NCBI GenBank assembly: GCA_937925845.1 | Contig: CALAML010000041.1 | Coordinates: forward strand, 1 to 47,431 | DNA: 47,431 nucleotides | Source of the DNA: an uncultured Acidimicrobiales bacterium | GTDB lineage: Bacteria > Actinomycetota > Acidimicrobiia > Acidimicrobiales > CALAML01 | Direction: 5' to 3' | Shown here: one piece after another, positions 40,016-47,431 of the stretch | How the letters are laid out: each line of letters starts with the position of its first letter | How positions within the stretch are numbered: the stretch's first letter is position 1 | Notes under the pieces: model-generated | Databases searched by the model: none | What the model was told of the DNA's origin: nothing | What the model saw: only the letters and a program-made list of their open reading frames with translations | Program-made: the position numbers and the translations under genes

Positions 40016-40756
40016 CTACAGGCCGCCAAGATCGCTGAGAGGCCAGTACTGGGCGAACGCCGTCCCGGCGATGGCGGAACGGCGAACCGGTCCAAAGCGC
40101 CGGCTATCGATCGAGATTTCCCGGTTGTCGCCCAACACGAAGTACTCCCCTGGGCCCAACTGCACCCTGGACTCGGAGTTTGGAGCATCCGTCAGCGTTC
40201 CCGGGGCTAAATAGGGCTCGTCCAGCACAGTGCCGTTGAGCCAGACCCGGCCCTGTCGGATCTCGACCAGGTCACCGGGGGTCCCGATCACTCGTTTGAT
40301 CAAGTCGGTGCTCGTCCCTGGCCGTTCGAACACCACCAGCTGGCCGTGGGCGGGGTCTGACCACAGTCCAGCAACCTTGTTGACCAGTACTCGGTCGTCA
40401 ACGTCGAGGGTTGGGGTCATCGACTGCGACGGGATAAAGAACGCTTTGACGCCAAACAGGCTCAGCAGCACCGCGATCGTGAGGGCACCGCTGGCGATGA
40501 CTGCCCATCGGACCCAAGCTCTCGCCGGCTCTCCGTCGTGGCCCGGGCCGTGGGTCTCTGTGCCTGCCGCGCCGGATCGATCCGAAGCGCGGCTCACACC
40601 GTCGAGCACCAACGCTTCGCGGCCGACCCACGGAGGCAGGTCGTCGAAGCTTGGACCTGGTTCGGTATTGGCTCGGTCGATGGTCGCTTCGGATCGCCCC
40701 GCCCGTCTTCTGGCTCTTCGCTTGCCGGTTGCCTCCGCCGCCTCCGATACTGCCAC
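40016..40756 (-). CDS. lepB: Signal peptidase I (first copy)
   Basis: 246 residues. A basic Ala/Arg-rich N-terminal tail, one membrane helix (VRWAVIASGALTIAVLLSLFG), then catalytic Ser in FIPSQSMTPTL, Lys in LIKRVIGTPGD and GDNREISIDSR. Two SPase I paralogues in tandem may differ in substrate range. GTG 40756 is seven bp after the pafC stop, so it belongs to the paf operon. The proximity to tat genes fits protein export. Confidence 0.93.
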   Translation of the reverse strand: MAVSEAAEATGKRRARRRAGRSEATIDRANTEPGPSFDDLPPWVGREALVLDGVSRASDRSGAAGTETHGPGHDGEPARAWVRWAVIASGALTIAVLLSLFGVKAFFIPSQSMTPTLDVDDRVLVNKVAGLWSDPAHGQLVVFERPGTSTDLIKRVIGTPGDLVEIRQGRVWLNGTVLDEPYLAPGTLTDAPNSESRVQLGPGEYFVLGDNREISIDSRRFGPVRRSAIAGTAFAQYWPLSDLGGL

Positions 40757-40763
40757 CGCCGAG

Positions 40764-41708
40764 CTACCGATACCGCTCGAGCACTCGGTGAGCCGCAGAC
40801 CGGGCCAAGCCCTGATGCTCCTCGCTGGTCACCTCGACATCGTCGCCGAGGCTGAGCAGCAGCCGTTCCAGCCATGCTGTTCCCGCCACTGGCAGCACCA
40901 CGGAGATGGTTCCGTCGCGGGCGGCGCGGGCCGAGTCGTGGGGGTAGGTATCGATCACCCAGTGGGCCGCTGGAGCCAACGTCAGCTCAGCTCGCGGATG
41001 TCCGTCGTCGGCTCCGAAGTCGCCGACGCCGCTACGGCTGCGCTCGAGGTGCTCAGGCGACACCGCCTGCTCGGTCGCTGTGGCCCCATGGATGCGGTCT
41101 ACTCGAAACACGCGATCGGCCTCGGAGCGGTGGCACCATCCCAGTAGATACCAGTGGCCGTCGTGGAACCGCACTTCGGCCGGATCGACGTTGCGGGTGC
41201 TTCGTTCATCGCGCCCGTAGCTGTAGTAGTCGAGTTCGACGGTGACTTGATCGGTGGTGGCGCTTCGGAGCGTCTCGAGCGTGCCCGGATCGGAACCATC
41301 GAGCTCGATATCAACCGCCTCACCTTCGGATACTCCGAGGGCCCCGGCTAGTTTGGAGAGCCCGCGATCGAGCGGTCCCCCCTCGCCAACACCGACGAGT
41401 GAACGCATCCCTGCACCGGCGGCCACCAGGGCAAGACCCTGCTGGGGCGAGAGGCGCAGTGGGCGGGCGAAATACTCGGCGTAGCGAATCCAGACCCGGT
41501 TTGAGTCCACCGCGACCTCGACCAGTTCATCGGGGGTGAACGGGTGCAGCCCCACCAGAAACACCACGTCGAGGTCGGCGAGCAGCGACTCGCGGTCTAT
41601 GTCGAAGGTGGCACAGATTTCTTCGATTGTGGGCCCGTCGCGTTCGGCGATCCAGGGCACCATGGAGAGCAGTCGTTCGAGTCGGGCCGATGCCCCTCCC
41701 CTAGCCAT
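40764..41708 (-). CDS. pafC: WYL-domain transcriptional regulator PafC
   Basis: 314 residues. An N-terminal HTH (LLSMVPWIAERDGPTIEEICATFDIDRESLLADL) precedes a WYL domain (VELDYYSYGRDERSTRNVDPAEVRFHDGHWYLLGWCH) and a C-terminal extension. PafBC heterodimer activates DNA-damage genes in mycobacteria independently of LexA. Its ATG overlaps pafB by eight bases, as is usual for the pair. Confidence 0.93.
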   Translation of the reverse strand: MARGGASARLERLLSMVPWIAERDGPTIEEICATFDIDRESLLADLDVVFLVGLHPFTPDELVEVAVDSNRVWIRYAEYFARPLRLSPQQGLALVAAGAGMRSLVGVGEGGPLDRGLSKLAGALGVSEGEAVDIELDGSDPGTLETLRSATTDQVTVELDYYSYGRDERSTRNVDPAEVRFHDGHWYLLGWCHRSEADRVFRVDRIHGATATEQAVSPEHLERSRSGVGDFGADDGHPRAELTLAPAAHWVIDTYPHDSARAARDGTISVVLPVAGTAWLERLLLSLGDDVEVTSEEHQGLARSAAHRVLERYR

Positions 41709-42612
41709 CGATGGTCTCCAGCCAGTCGATCATCATGGTGCGCAGTTCGGGTGGGGCCAGCACTTCCGCGTGTTCAAGAAACGACAGGACGAACGATCGG
41801 AAGGCGTCGCGGTTGGTGACCGCCAGTCGTAGCACCACCGACCCATCGTCACGCCACTCCGCGGCCGACTGGTCGACTTGGCTGGCCGCCAGTTGGGCCT
41901 GGCCGGCGTCGACAAGAAGCTCAGCCTCGACCGGCGCTTCGTCACCGAAGCGCCAGGGTTCGAAGGGGCGGTGGCTGCGGGTCTGGGCTGCGTCGGGGTG
42001 TTGGTTGTCGTTGCTGACCGCCACCCGTCCGTCGATGCGGTCGAGTCGGAAGTTGCGCTCCGCGCTGCGGTCACGGTCGAATCCAGTGATGTACCACCGG
42101 CCTCGACGGAAGTCGAGACGGAGCGGATCGACATGGCGCTCCTCCTCCTTGTAGGAGAAGGTGACCGCCCGCTCCCGTTTGACCGCGTCCCATAGCGGAG
42201 CCAGGTTCGGGTCGTCCGGTAGCCGGGCCATCTCCTCGGTGGTCTGCGTTCCTGGCGAGGCTCCCAGTTTCCACATCGCTTGGTCGGAGCCTTCACCTTC
42301 GAGGCGAAACATTGAGGCCGCGAGGTGCAGTGCCGCAAGTTCATCCGGCTCAAAGCCGGGGTCGTCGAGGTAGTACTCCTCGGGCGGGATTCGGTAGCCC
42401 TCAAGTGGTGGTTGCCGTTGCGGGATCGCCTCCAGGACGATCGGGATGCCCATGTCCCGCAGGTCGTCCTTGTCCCGCTCGAAGGCGCGCCGGTAGGACT
42501 GGCGGTTCTCGGGGTAGCCGGGGACCCGCTCGTAGATGTCGTCGAGGTCAAGGGGGCGCGACGTGTTGAGCAGGGCGGCGGTGAGGTTGAGGAGGCGTTC
42601 GAGCTTCGCCAA
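41701..42612 (-). CDS. pafB: WYL-domain transcriptional regulator PafB
   Basis: 303 residues with the same layout as PafC: HTH (RLLNLTAALLNTSRPLDLDDIYERV), a WYL domain (TFSYKEEERHVDPLRLDFRRGRWYITGFD) and a C-terminal WCX-like extension (VLSFLEHAEVLAPPELRTMM). The pair of paralogues is the actinobacterial pattern. It is 29 bp after the pafA stop in the same operon. Confidence 0.93.
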   Translation of the reverse strand: MAKLERLLNLTAALLNTSRPLDLDDIYERVPGYPENRQSYRRAFERDKDDLRDMGIPIVLEAIPQRQPPLEGYRIPPEEYYLDDPGFEPDELAALHLAASMFRLEGEGSDQAMWKLGASPGTQTTEEMARLPDDPNLAPLWDAVKRERAVTFSYKEEERHVDPLRLDFRRGRWYITGFDRDRSAERNFRLDRIDGRVAVSNDNQHPDAAQTRSHRPFEPWRFGDEAPVEAELLVDAGQAQLAASQVDQSAAEWRDDGSVVLRLAVTNRDAFRSFVLSFLEHAEVLAPPELRTMMIDWLETIDG

Positions 42613-42641
42613 GGGTGCTTCTCCGGGGGCGATGCGGACCG

Positions 42642-44000
42642 CTACAGCGAGGCGATCAGCTTATCAACACGCTCGTCATGGGCCTTGAATGGGTCCTTGC
42701 ACAGCACGGTGCGTTGGGCTTGGTCGTTCAGCTTGAGGTGGACCCAATCAACGGTGTAGTCGCGTTTGCGTTCCTTGGCCCGCTTGATGAACTCGCCGCG
42801 TAGACGGGCCCGTGTGGTTTGGGGTGGTTCGGAAACGGCGTTGTCGATGTCGGCGTCGTCGACGATGCGGTCCACCAGTCCTCGCGCCTCAAGCTTGTAG
42901 AACAGGCCCCGATCGCGGCTGATGTCGTGGTACTGCAGATCGACCAGCGATACCCGGGCGTGGGCCAGGGGCAGGTCAAACTTCTCCCGGTACTGTTCGA
43001 TCAGCTTGTACTTGATCACCCAGTCGACCTCGCGGTCGAGGCTGAGTGGATCGGTTTCCAGGCCGGTCATCACGTGTTCCCACATGCTGAGGGCCTGTTT
43101 TTCGAGCGGTGACAGGTCGTGGTTCTCGGCGTAGCGCAGCGCCTTCTCGAGGTACTCGGCCTGGATGTCGAAGGCGCTGACTTCGCGGCCGTTAGCCAAT
43201 CGAACCCGCCGGGTGCAGGTCATGTCGTGGCTGATCTCGCGGATCGCCCGAATCGGGTTCTCCAGCGTGAGGTCGCGAAGGACCACGTTGGGCTCTTCGA
43301 GCATCCGCAGCAGAATCGAGCAGGCCCCCACCTTGAGGAAGGTGGCGTACTCACTCATGTTGGAATCACCGACGATCACGTGCAGCCGGCGGTAGCGCTC
43401 TGCGTCGGCGTGTGGTTCGTCTCGGGTGTTGATGATGGGGCGGGATCTGGTGGTGGCGCTTGAGACGCCTTCCCAGATGTGTTCCGCCCGCTGGCTGATG
43501 CAGTAGGTGGCGCCCCGCGCCGTCTGGAGCACTTTCCCGGCACCGGCGTAGATCTGACGGCTGACCAGGAACGGAATCAGCACCTCGGCGTAGTGGGAGA
43601 AGTCATCACGACGGGTGGTGAGATAGTTCTCGTGACAGCCGTAGCTGTTGCCAGCGGAGTCGGTGTTGTTCTTGAACAGGTAGATGACGCCGCGGATGCC
43701 TTCTTCGCGCAGACGTTGCTCGGCGCCGTTAAGGAGATCCTCAAGGATCCGCTCCCCCGCCTTGTCGTGGGCCACAAGGTCATAGATGGAGTCGCACTCA
43801 GCGGTGGCGTACTCGGGGTGGGAACCGACATCGAGGTAGAGCCGCGAGCCATTTTGCAGGAACACGTTGGAGCTGCGGCCCCACGAGACCACCCGCCGGA
43901 ACAGGTAACGCGCCACCTCATCCGGGCTGAGCCGACGTTGCCCCCTCAGCGTGCAAGTGACGCCGTATTCGTTCTCAATGCCGAAAATCCGACGCTCCAT
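42642..44000 (-). CDS. pafA: Pup-protein ligase PafA
   Basis: 452-residue carboxylate-amine ligase that attaches the deamidated or Glu-ended C terminus of Pup to substrate lysines, tagging them for the proteasome. [17 protein letters not shown] holds the ATP/Mg glutamate (E9), and [14 protein letters not shown] holds the catalytic Asp (D57 by alignment). The length matches the family. TACCGT lies eight bases before ATG 44000. The pup, dop and mpa genes are not in the window. Confidence 0.96.
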   Translation of the reverse strand: MERRIFGIENEYGVTCTLRGQRRLSPDEVARYLFRRVVSWGRSSNVFLQNGSRLYLDVGSHPEYATAECDSIYDLVAHDKAGERILEDLLNGAEQRLREEGIRGVIYLFKNNTDSAGNSYGCHENYLTTRRDDFSHYAEVLIPFLVSRQIYAGAGKVLQTARGATYCISQRAEHIWEGVSSATTRSRPIINTRDEPHADAERYRRLHVIVGDSNMSEYATFLKVGACSILLRMLEEPNVVLRDLTLENPIRAIREISHDMTCTRRVRLANGREVSAFDIQAEYLEKALRYAENHDLSPLEKQALSMWEHVMTGLETDPLSLDREVDWVIKYKLIEQYREKFDLPLAHARVSLVDLQYHDISRDRGLFYKLEARGLVDRIVDDADIDNAVSEPPQTTRARLRGEFIKRAKERKRDYTVDWVHLKLNDQAQRTVLCKDPFKAHDERVDKLIASL

Positions 44001-44027
44001 AGCCTCCGACGGTATCGGTCGGCGGCC

Positions 44028-44486
44028 CTACTTGCCTTGGCGGGCAGCCACTCGGTTTTGTTGACCGGATCTGCGCACCCACAGCGCCATACATGCCACC
44101 GACAGCGCCATGACGACCAGCACCGCCAATTGGAGGGTTCCACCCCGGTCCGAGGCCCGTTGTGGCGGGGCGCCAGAGTTGGGGGTTGGGATCATCGATG
44201 GCACGGCGTCTCCCTGCTGATTCAGGGTGGGGACCACATCACGAACCGTGGTGCTTGCCTGGGCTCGTTCCTGTTCGGTCGCAGAGGCGACGGGTGCGCT
44301 GGGCCCCGTCAACGGTTCGGACTCGACAAGATCGGGCACGAGGGGCGCGGTATGGTCGGCTTGGCCTGCGGCCTCGCTCACCGTTAGCCCAATCCCAGCG
44401 ATGGTCAGCATCACCAGTAGGCCCAGTGGGCCAAAACGGCTCCAGCGGGCCCGATTGACGCGGTGTTCGCCCGGTTGCTTCAGCAT
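44028..44486 (-). CDS. Hypothetical membrane protein of the proteasome region
   Basis: 152 residues. A hydrophobic segment near residue 20-40 (GPLGLLVMLTIAGIGLTVSEA), a Pro/Thr/Ala-rich extracytoplasmic linker, and a second helix (LQLAVLVVMALSVACMALWVRR) with a basic tail. No recognised domain. It lies between prcA and pafA on the same strand, 27 bp before pafA, and overlaps nothing; the DUF2007 gene is divergent. Function unknown. Confidence 0.68.
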   Translation of the reverse strand: MLKQPGEHRVNRARWSRFGPLGLLVMLTIAGIGLTVSEAAGQADHTAPLVPDLVESEPLTGPSAPVASATEQERAQASTTVRDVVPTLNQQGDAVPSMIPTPNSGAPPQRASDRGGTLQLAVLVVMALSVACMALWVRRSGQQNRVAARQGK

Positions 44487-44540
44487 GTGCGAGCCATGTT
44501 GACGGGCGGGGGGCTGATGGATTCTGGATACCAGAGTCGG

Positions 44541-44546
44541 TATCGT
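44541..44546 (+). promoter_or_regulatory. -10 element of leaderless promoter for the DUF2007 gene
   Basis: TATCGT, then six bases, then GTG 44553. Confidence 0.6.
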
Positions 44547-44552
44547 GGAAGT

Positions 44553-44840
44553 GTGGAACTTCGAGACGGCACCGCGGGCGACTCCAGCCCAGAAGATCCA
44601 GCCGACCGCGCCGGGTCAAGCTCCGAACCCGGGGCGATGGTGCGGGTGTACACCGCGGCCGACAACTTCGAAGCCCAGGTGGTAGCTGCTCGACTCGGCG
44701 CTGCGGGGATCCTCTGGCAGCTCCGCGCCGACAACCTCGACAGCCTGTATCCCGCTCTGGGGATGGTTGAGGTGTTGGTGGAAGAGGCCAACGTCCTTGA
44801 AGCCGCCGCGTTAGTCACGCCTGCGACCCTAACTGAGTAG
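44553..44840 (+). CDS. DUF2007-like small protein
   Basis: 95 residues. The conserved part (YTAADNFEAQVVAARLGAAGILWQLRADNLDSLYPALGMVEVLVEEANVLEAAALV) resembles DUF2007, a ferredoxin-like family sometimes called putative signal-transducing protein. Function unknown. The start at GTG 44553 is set by TATCGT-N6-GTG; longer frames to 44463 would run into antisense DNA. It ends 12 bases inside the convergent prcA. Confidence 0.75.
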   Translation: MELRDGTAGDSSPEDPADRAGSSSEPGAMVRVYTAADNFEAQVVAARLGAAGILWQLRADNLDSLYPALGMVEVLVEEANVLEAAALVTPATLTE

Positions 44841-45509
44841 CTCGGCCACTTCGTCGTCTTCGAAGCGTCGGAAGGTGCGCCGGTGAGAGCTGTCGCGATC
44901 AAGCATCGCCGCTTCGATATCTGACGCTTCAAGCTCACGATCGGGTCCGGCGAGGGCGCCGACCGCGGCCTTGACCGCAGCCGCAGTATCAAGGTCGGGG
45001 GAGAAAAGGTTCTCCATGCGCTCCTTGATGGCTTCGGCGTCACCGCCCAGTACCGAGAATCGCTCTTCGTCCATCACCGTGCCGTCGTAAAGAATATGGA
45101 AGAGGGTGTCGTGGGTAGCCTCGCCACCGACCTCGGCGACCAACAATTCCACCTCCATCGGCTTCATCTCATGGGTGAAGATCTGACCGAGCATCTGGGC
45201 GTACTGGTTGGCCAGGCTTCGGGCGTCGACGTCTTCGCGGCTGTAGTTGTAGCCCTTCAGGTCGGCGTGGCGGACTCCGGCGATGCGGAGCTGGTCAAAC
45301 TCGTTGTACTTTCCAACACCGCCGAAGGCGATACGGTCATAGATCTCGGACACCTTGCGGAGGGTGGCTGACGGGTTTTCGGCAACCAGAACCACACCGT
45401 CTTTGGCGATCAAGCCTACGAGCGCCTTGCCTCGGGCGATTCCTTTTCGGGCATAGTCGGCCCGATCCTTCATTACCTGCTCGGGAGCGACATAGAACTG
45501 CTGGCTCAT
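44829..45509 (-). CDS. prcA: 20S proteasome alpha subunit
   Basis: 226-residue alpha-type subunit of the bacterial 20S proteasome, forming the outer gated rings. The N-terminal YVAPEQVMKDRADYARKGIARGKALVGL is the family start, followed by VVLVAENPSATLRKVSEIYDRIAFGGVGKYNEFDQL. It lacks the catalytic Thr, as alpha subunits do. Its ATG overlaps the prcB stop (ATGA). Confidence 0.97.
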   Translation of the reverse strand: MSQQFYVAPEQVMKDRADYARKGIARGKALVGLIAKDGVVLVAENPSATLRKVSEIYDRIAFGGVGKYNEFDQLRIAGVRHADLKGYNYSREDVDARSLANQYAQMLGQIFTHEMKPMEVELLVAEVGGEATHDTLFHILYDGTVMDEERFSVLGGDAEAIKERMENLFSPDLDTAAAVKAAVGALAGPDRELEASDIEAAMLDRDSSHRRTFRRFEDDEVAELLS

Positions 45510-46324
45510 GCTCGGCCTCCCTGAGGTGCGGCGGTGGCGGTTTGGAGGTCGTCGACCATGGCGCCGAATCGTTCGGCGATTTCGCTCTCTTCTACTTCGG
45601 TGTAACCGTCGGAGGTGATCGACGCGATGATCGGGTAGATCCCCCTCACCAGGTCAGGCCCGCCGGTTGCGGAGTCTTGGTCGGCCGCTTGGAACAGGGC
45701 CGAGATGCAGAGGTCGATCCCCTCCTCACGGGTCATGTCCGTCTTGAAGCCGAGCTTGATGACGGTGCCGGCATGGAGGCTTCCCGATCCGGAGGCGGCG
45801 TAGTGGCTCTCTTCGTACCGGCCGCCAGTGACGTCGTACTCAAAGAGGCGTCCAACCGCTCGACCGCGGTCATAACCACAGAACAGCGGCACCACGGCCA
45901 TGCCCTGCATCGCTGCGCCCAGGTTTCCCCGGACCATGATCGAGAGCTGGTTGGCCTTGCCTTCGAGGCTTAATGCCTTGCCTTCGACCTTCTCGTAGTG
46001 CTCGAGCTGCAGTTGGAAGAGCTTGACCATCTCAATGGCCGGTCCGGCGGCGCCCGCGATGGCTACGCCGCTCCAGCGGTCGCCCGGAAAGACCTTCCGC
46101 ATGGTGCGGTGCGAGATGAGGTTGCCAGCGGTGGCCCGGCGGTCACCGGCGAGGATGACGCCATCTTGTATGGTGACCGCAACCACGGTCGTGCCGTGGG
46201 GCACCTCGCCAGCGGCGAAGGACGCTGCGGCTGCGTCGGACGTGCGGTGGTCCCGGGACCGTTCTCGAAGGCCCATGAAGTCGGGGCCAGGATCCTCAGG
46301 AGGTCGAAAGAAAGGCAGATTCAC
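45506..46324 (-). CDS. prcB: 20S proteasome beta subunit (catalytic)
   Basis: 272 residues. A propeptide of about 44 residues precedes the catalytic Thr (VPHGTTVVAV, mature start T45), which is exposed by autocleavage. AGDRRATAGNLI and the beta-fold (GVAIAGAAGPAIEMVKLFQ, MVRGNLGAAMQGMAV) follow. GTG 46324 has TAACGT-N6 upstream, a leaderless start. Pup, Dop and Mpa genes, which often precede prcB, are not adjacent: a secreted hydrolase is. Confidence 0.97.
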   Translation of the reverse strand: MNLPFFRPPEDPGPDFMGLRERSRDHRTSDAAAASFAAGEVPHGTTVVAVTIQDGVILAGDRRATAGNLISHRTMRKVFPGDRWSGVAIAGAAGPAIEMVKLFQLQLEHYEKVEGKALSLEGKANQLSIMVRGNLGAAMQGMAVVPLFCGYDRGRAVGRLFEYDVTGGRYEESHYAASGSGSLHAGTVIKLGFKTDMTREEGIDLCISALFQAADQDSATGGPDLVRGIYPIIASITSDGYTEVEESEIAERFGAMVDDLQTATAAPQGGRA

Positions 46325-46330
46325 CCCTTC

Positions 46331-46336
46331 ACGTTA
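46331..46336 (-). promoter_or_regulatory. -10 element of leaderless promoter for prcB
   Basis: TAACGT on the minus strand, then GAAGGG, then GTG 46324. It lies in the 42-bp gap after the hydrolase gene. Confidence 0.65.
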
Positions 46337-46366
46337 GCGCCCCAGCGCGCTGGTCGGTCGCTCCGG

Positions 46367-47341
46367 TCAACGACCGGCAACCATGACCGGTTCGCGGTTG
46401 AGGCCTCGCAGAACGTTTGTGGCGATCAACCGATCACCGAGGGCGTTGGGATGGATCCCGTCGATCGTGTGGCCGCCAGCGGTGGTGGTGGCGGTGTTGA
46501 AGCCAAAGCCGCCGTGGATGAAGCCAACTGGCAGGCCAGCACGTCGAAGCGCCGCTGCGGTGATCCACATCGTGGCTCGGAGCTCTTCGGCTCGGTCTGC
46601 GCTGGCTGCGGTGGCGGGCGGCGAGACCAGGAGAATCCGCATATCGGGGTTTACCGCGTGGGCCAGCAGCGCCAGTCGAACCACCGATCGAGCCATGGTC
46701 TCGGTGGTGGTATCGGGGTTGAGCAGAAAGTCGTTGGTGCCGAGCATGGCCACCACCACATCGGGCTGATACCGGCGGAGGTCGCTGTCGGCCCGTTGCG
46801 GATCGTTGCAGCCATTGACGGTGAGCTCGACATAACACGTCAGGGTGCGGCCGAACCGGCTCGCGTGAGCGGTCGACCAACCGGTGCGGGCGTACCATGC
46901 CGGGTCCACTTCTACTGCACCCCGCCCGCTCGGCGCGTACGGACCCTGGTTCGGGCCGACCATGTTCACTGACACACCCCGCCGCTCAAGCTCGGCCACG
47001 GCAAAGGATCGCCAGGTGTGGGGTCGGCGGGTGGCGTTGCCCATCTTGAAGGCGAACCCCTGGGTAATCGAGTCGCCCATCACCATGATCCGCACGGGAG
47101 GGGCTGCGCCGCCCATCGCGTCGGCGGCTGACGTGGATGCATGGTCCCGGTAGTGGGGTTCGGTCATTGCTGGCGGGGTGGTGGGTTCCGACGCAGGCTC
47201 ATTGTGGTCGGCCCGGGCTGGCCTGGTTTGTGCGTCGAAGGCCCATGCGACGGCGATAAGGGCCACCACCGCGGTCAGCCCTGACAGGACAAGTCGTCGC
47301 CAATGGGCCGGTGGTTTTTGGGTCGGTGGCTCTGATGTCAT
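46367..47341 (-). CDS. Secreted or membrane-anchored SGNH/GDSL hydrolase
   Basis: 324 residues. A basic start, a hydrophobic helix (LVLSGLTAVVALIAVAWAFDA) as signal anchor, a Pro/Thr-rich linker, then a GDSL-like hydrolase: catalytic Ser in VMGDSITQGF, block III Asn in MLGTNDF, and Asp-His in DGIHPNALG. The class cleaves esters of lipids or polysaccharides. ATG 47341 directly follows a tandem repeat; the frame runs on through the repeat (MITLGT units) to the window edge, so a longer protein is possible. Confidence 0.88.
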   Translation of the reverse strand: MTSEPPTQKPPAHWRRLVLSGLTAVVALIAVAWAFDAQTRPARADHNEPASEPTTPPAMTEPHYRDHASTSAADAMGGAAPPVRIMVMGDSITQGFAFKMGNATRRPHTWRSFAVAELERRGVSVNMVGPNQGPYAPSGRGAVEVDPAWYARTGWSTAHASRFGRTLTCYVELTVNGCNDPQRADSDLRRYQPDVVVAMLGTNDFLLNPDTTTETMARSVVRLALLAHAVNPDMRILLVSPPATAASADRAEELRATMWITAAALRRAGLPVGFIHGGFGFNTATTTAGGHTIDGIHPNALGDRLIATNVLRGLNREPVMVAGR

Positions 47342-47431
47342 CGTTCCCAAGGTGATCATCGTTCCCAAGGTGATCATCGTTCCCAAGGTGATCATCGTTC
47401 CCAAGGTGATCATCGTTCCCAAGGTGATCAT
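47339..47431 (-). repeat. 18-bp perfect tandem repeat at the start of the hydrolase gene
   Basis: Five exact copies of ATGATCACCTTGGGAACG (on the minus strand) plus the first three bases of a sixth, cut by the window edge. Each unit has an in-frame ATG and the length is a multiple of three, so every copy could initiate in frame with the hydrolase. It may be a regulatory site array. Confidence 0.9.

Noticed and set aside
47339..47431. CRISPR array
   Set aside because: The repeat is contiguous with no spacers and has an in-frame ATG in each unit.

Overview
The window looks like chromosomal DNA of a high-GC actinobacterium. It carries a 20S proteasome pair (prcB, prcA) with the pupylation genes pafA, pafB and pafC, a tatA-tatC-helY cluster, polyphosphate glucokinase, DUF2277, DUF2510 and DUF4193-like proteins, and many leaderless-looking starts of the form TANNNT-N6-ATG/GTG. 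The overall style resembles Acidimicrobiia more than mycobacteria or Streptomyces, but the genus cannot be settled from sequence alone. No rRNA, tRNA, CRISPR array or transposase was seen.

Layout. 1-7.5 kb: an Ada/AlkA-type DNA repair protein cut by the left edge, a repeat-bearing intergenic region, a homocysteine methyltransferase, two SAM methyltransferases, DUF2277, a glutathione peroxidase whose active-site codon is an in-frame TGA (a selenoprotein with a hairpin like the E. coli fdhF SECIS), a DUF6918-like protein and a CPBP membrane protease. 7.5-18.8 kb: a PLP decarboxylase, an RlmI-like methyltransferase, engB, a PrsW protease, an SMP-30 hydrolase, a HelD-like motor split by a frameshift, a ppgK-SpoU-SpoU operon and rpiB. 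18.8-25.3 kb: a compact signalling island with a response regulator, a divergent histidine kinase, an operon of coiled-coil protein, membrane protein and Ras-like GTPase, and a divergent pair of a DHp-only protein and a REC-GGDEF-EAL protein. 25.3-33.4 kb: an RGG-rich protein, a zinc ribbon, a crotonase, a GNAT, a Lys-rich histone-H1-like protein beside a very acidic one, a double-length ThyX-like protein and a YegS-like C-terminal domain protein. 33.4-47.4 kb: helY, tatC, tatA, a zinc ribbon, a phosphodiesterase ending in a MITE-like element, two signal peptidases I, pafC, pafB, pafA, a membrane protein, DUF2007, prcA, prcB and a secreted SGNH hydrolase that starts at an 18-bp tandem repeat running off the window.

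How the parts fit. The right third is the actinobacterial proteasome/paf/tat/helY neighbourhood, here interrupted by two signal peptidases and a phosphodiesterase locus. The centre is a candidate undescribed signalling system that joins a phytochrome-type kinase, free receiver and DHp modules, a c-di-GMP enzyme with both catalytic domains, and a membrane-associated Ras-like GTPase. The clearest single discovery is the selenocysteine glutathione peroxidase, which an ordinary gene caller would truncate at the TGA.
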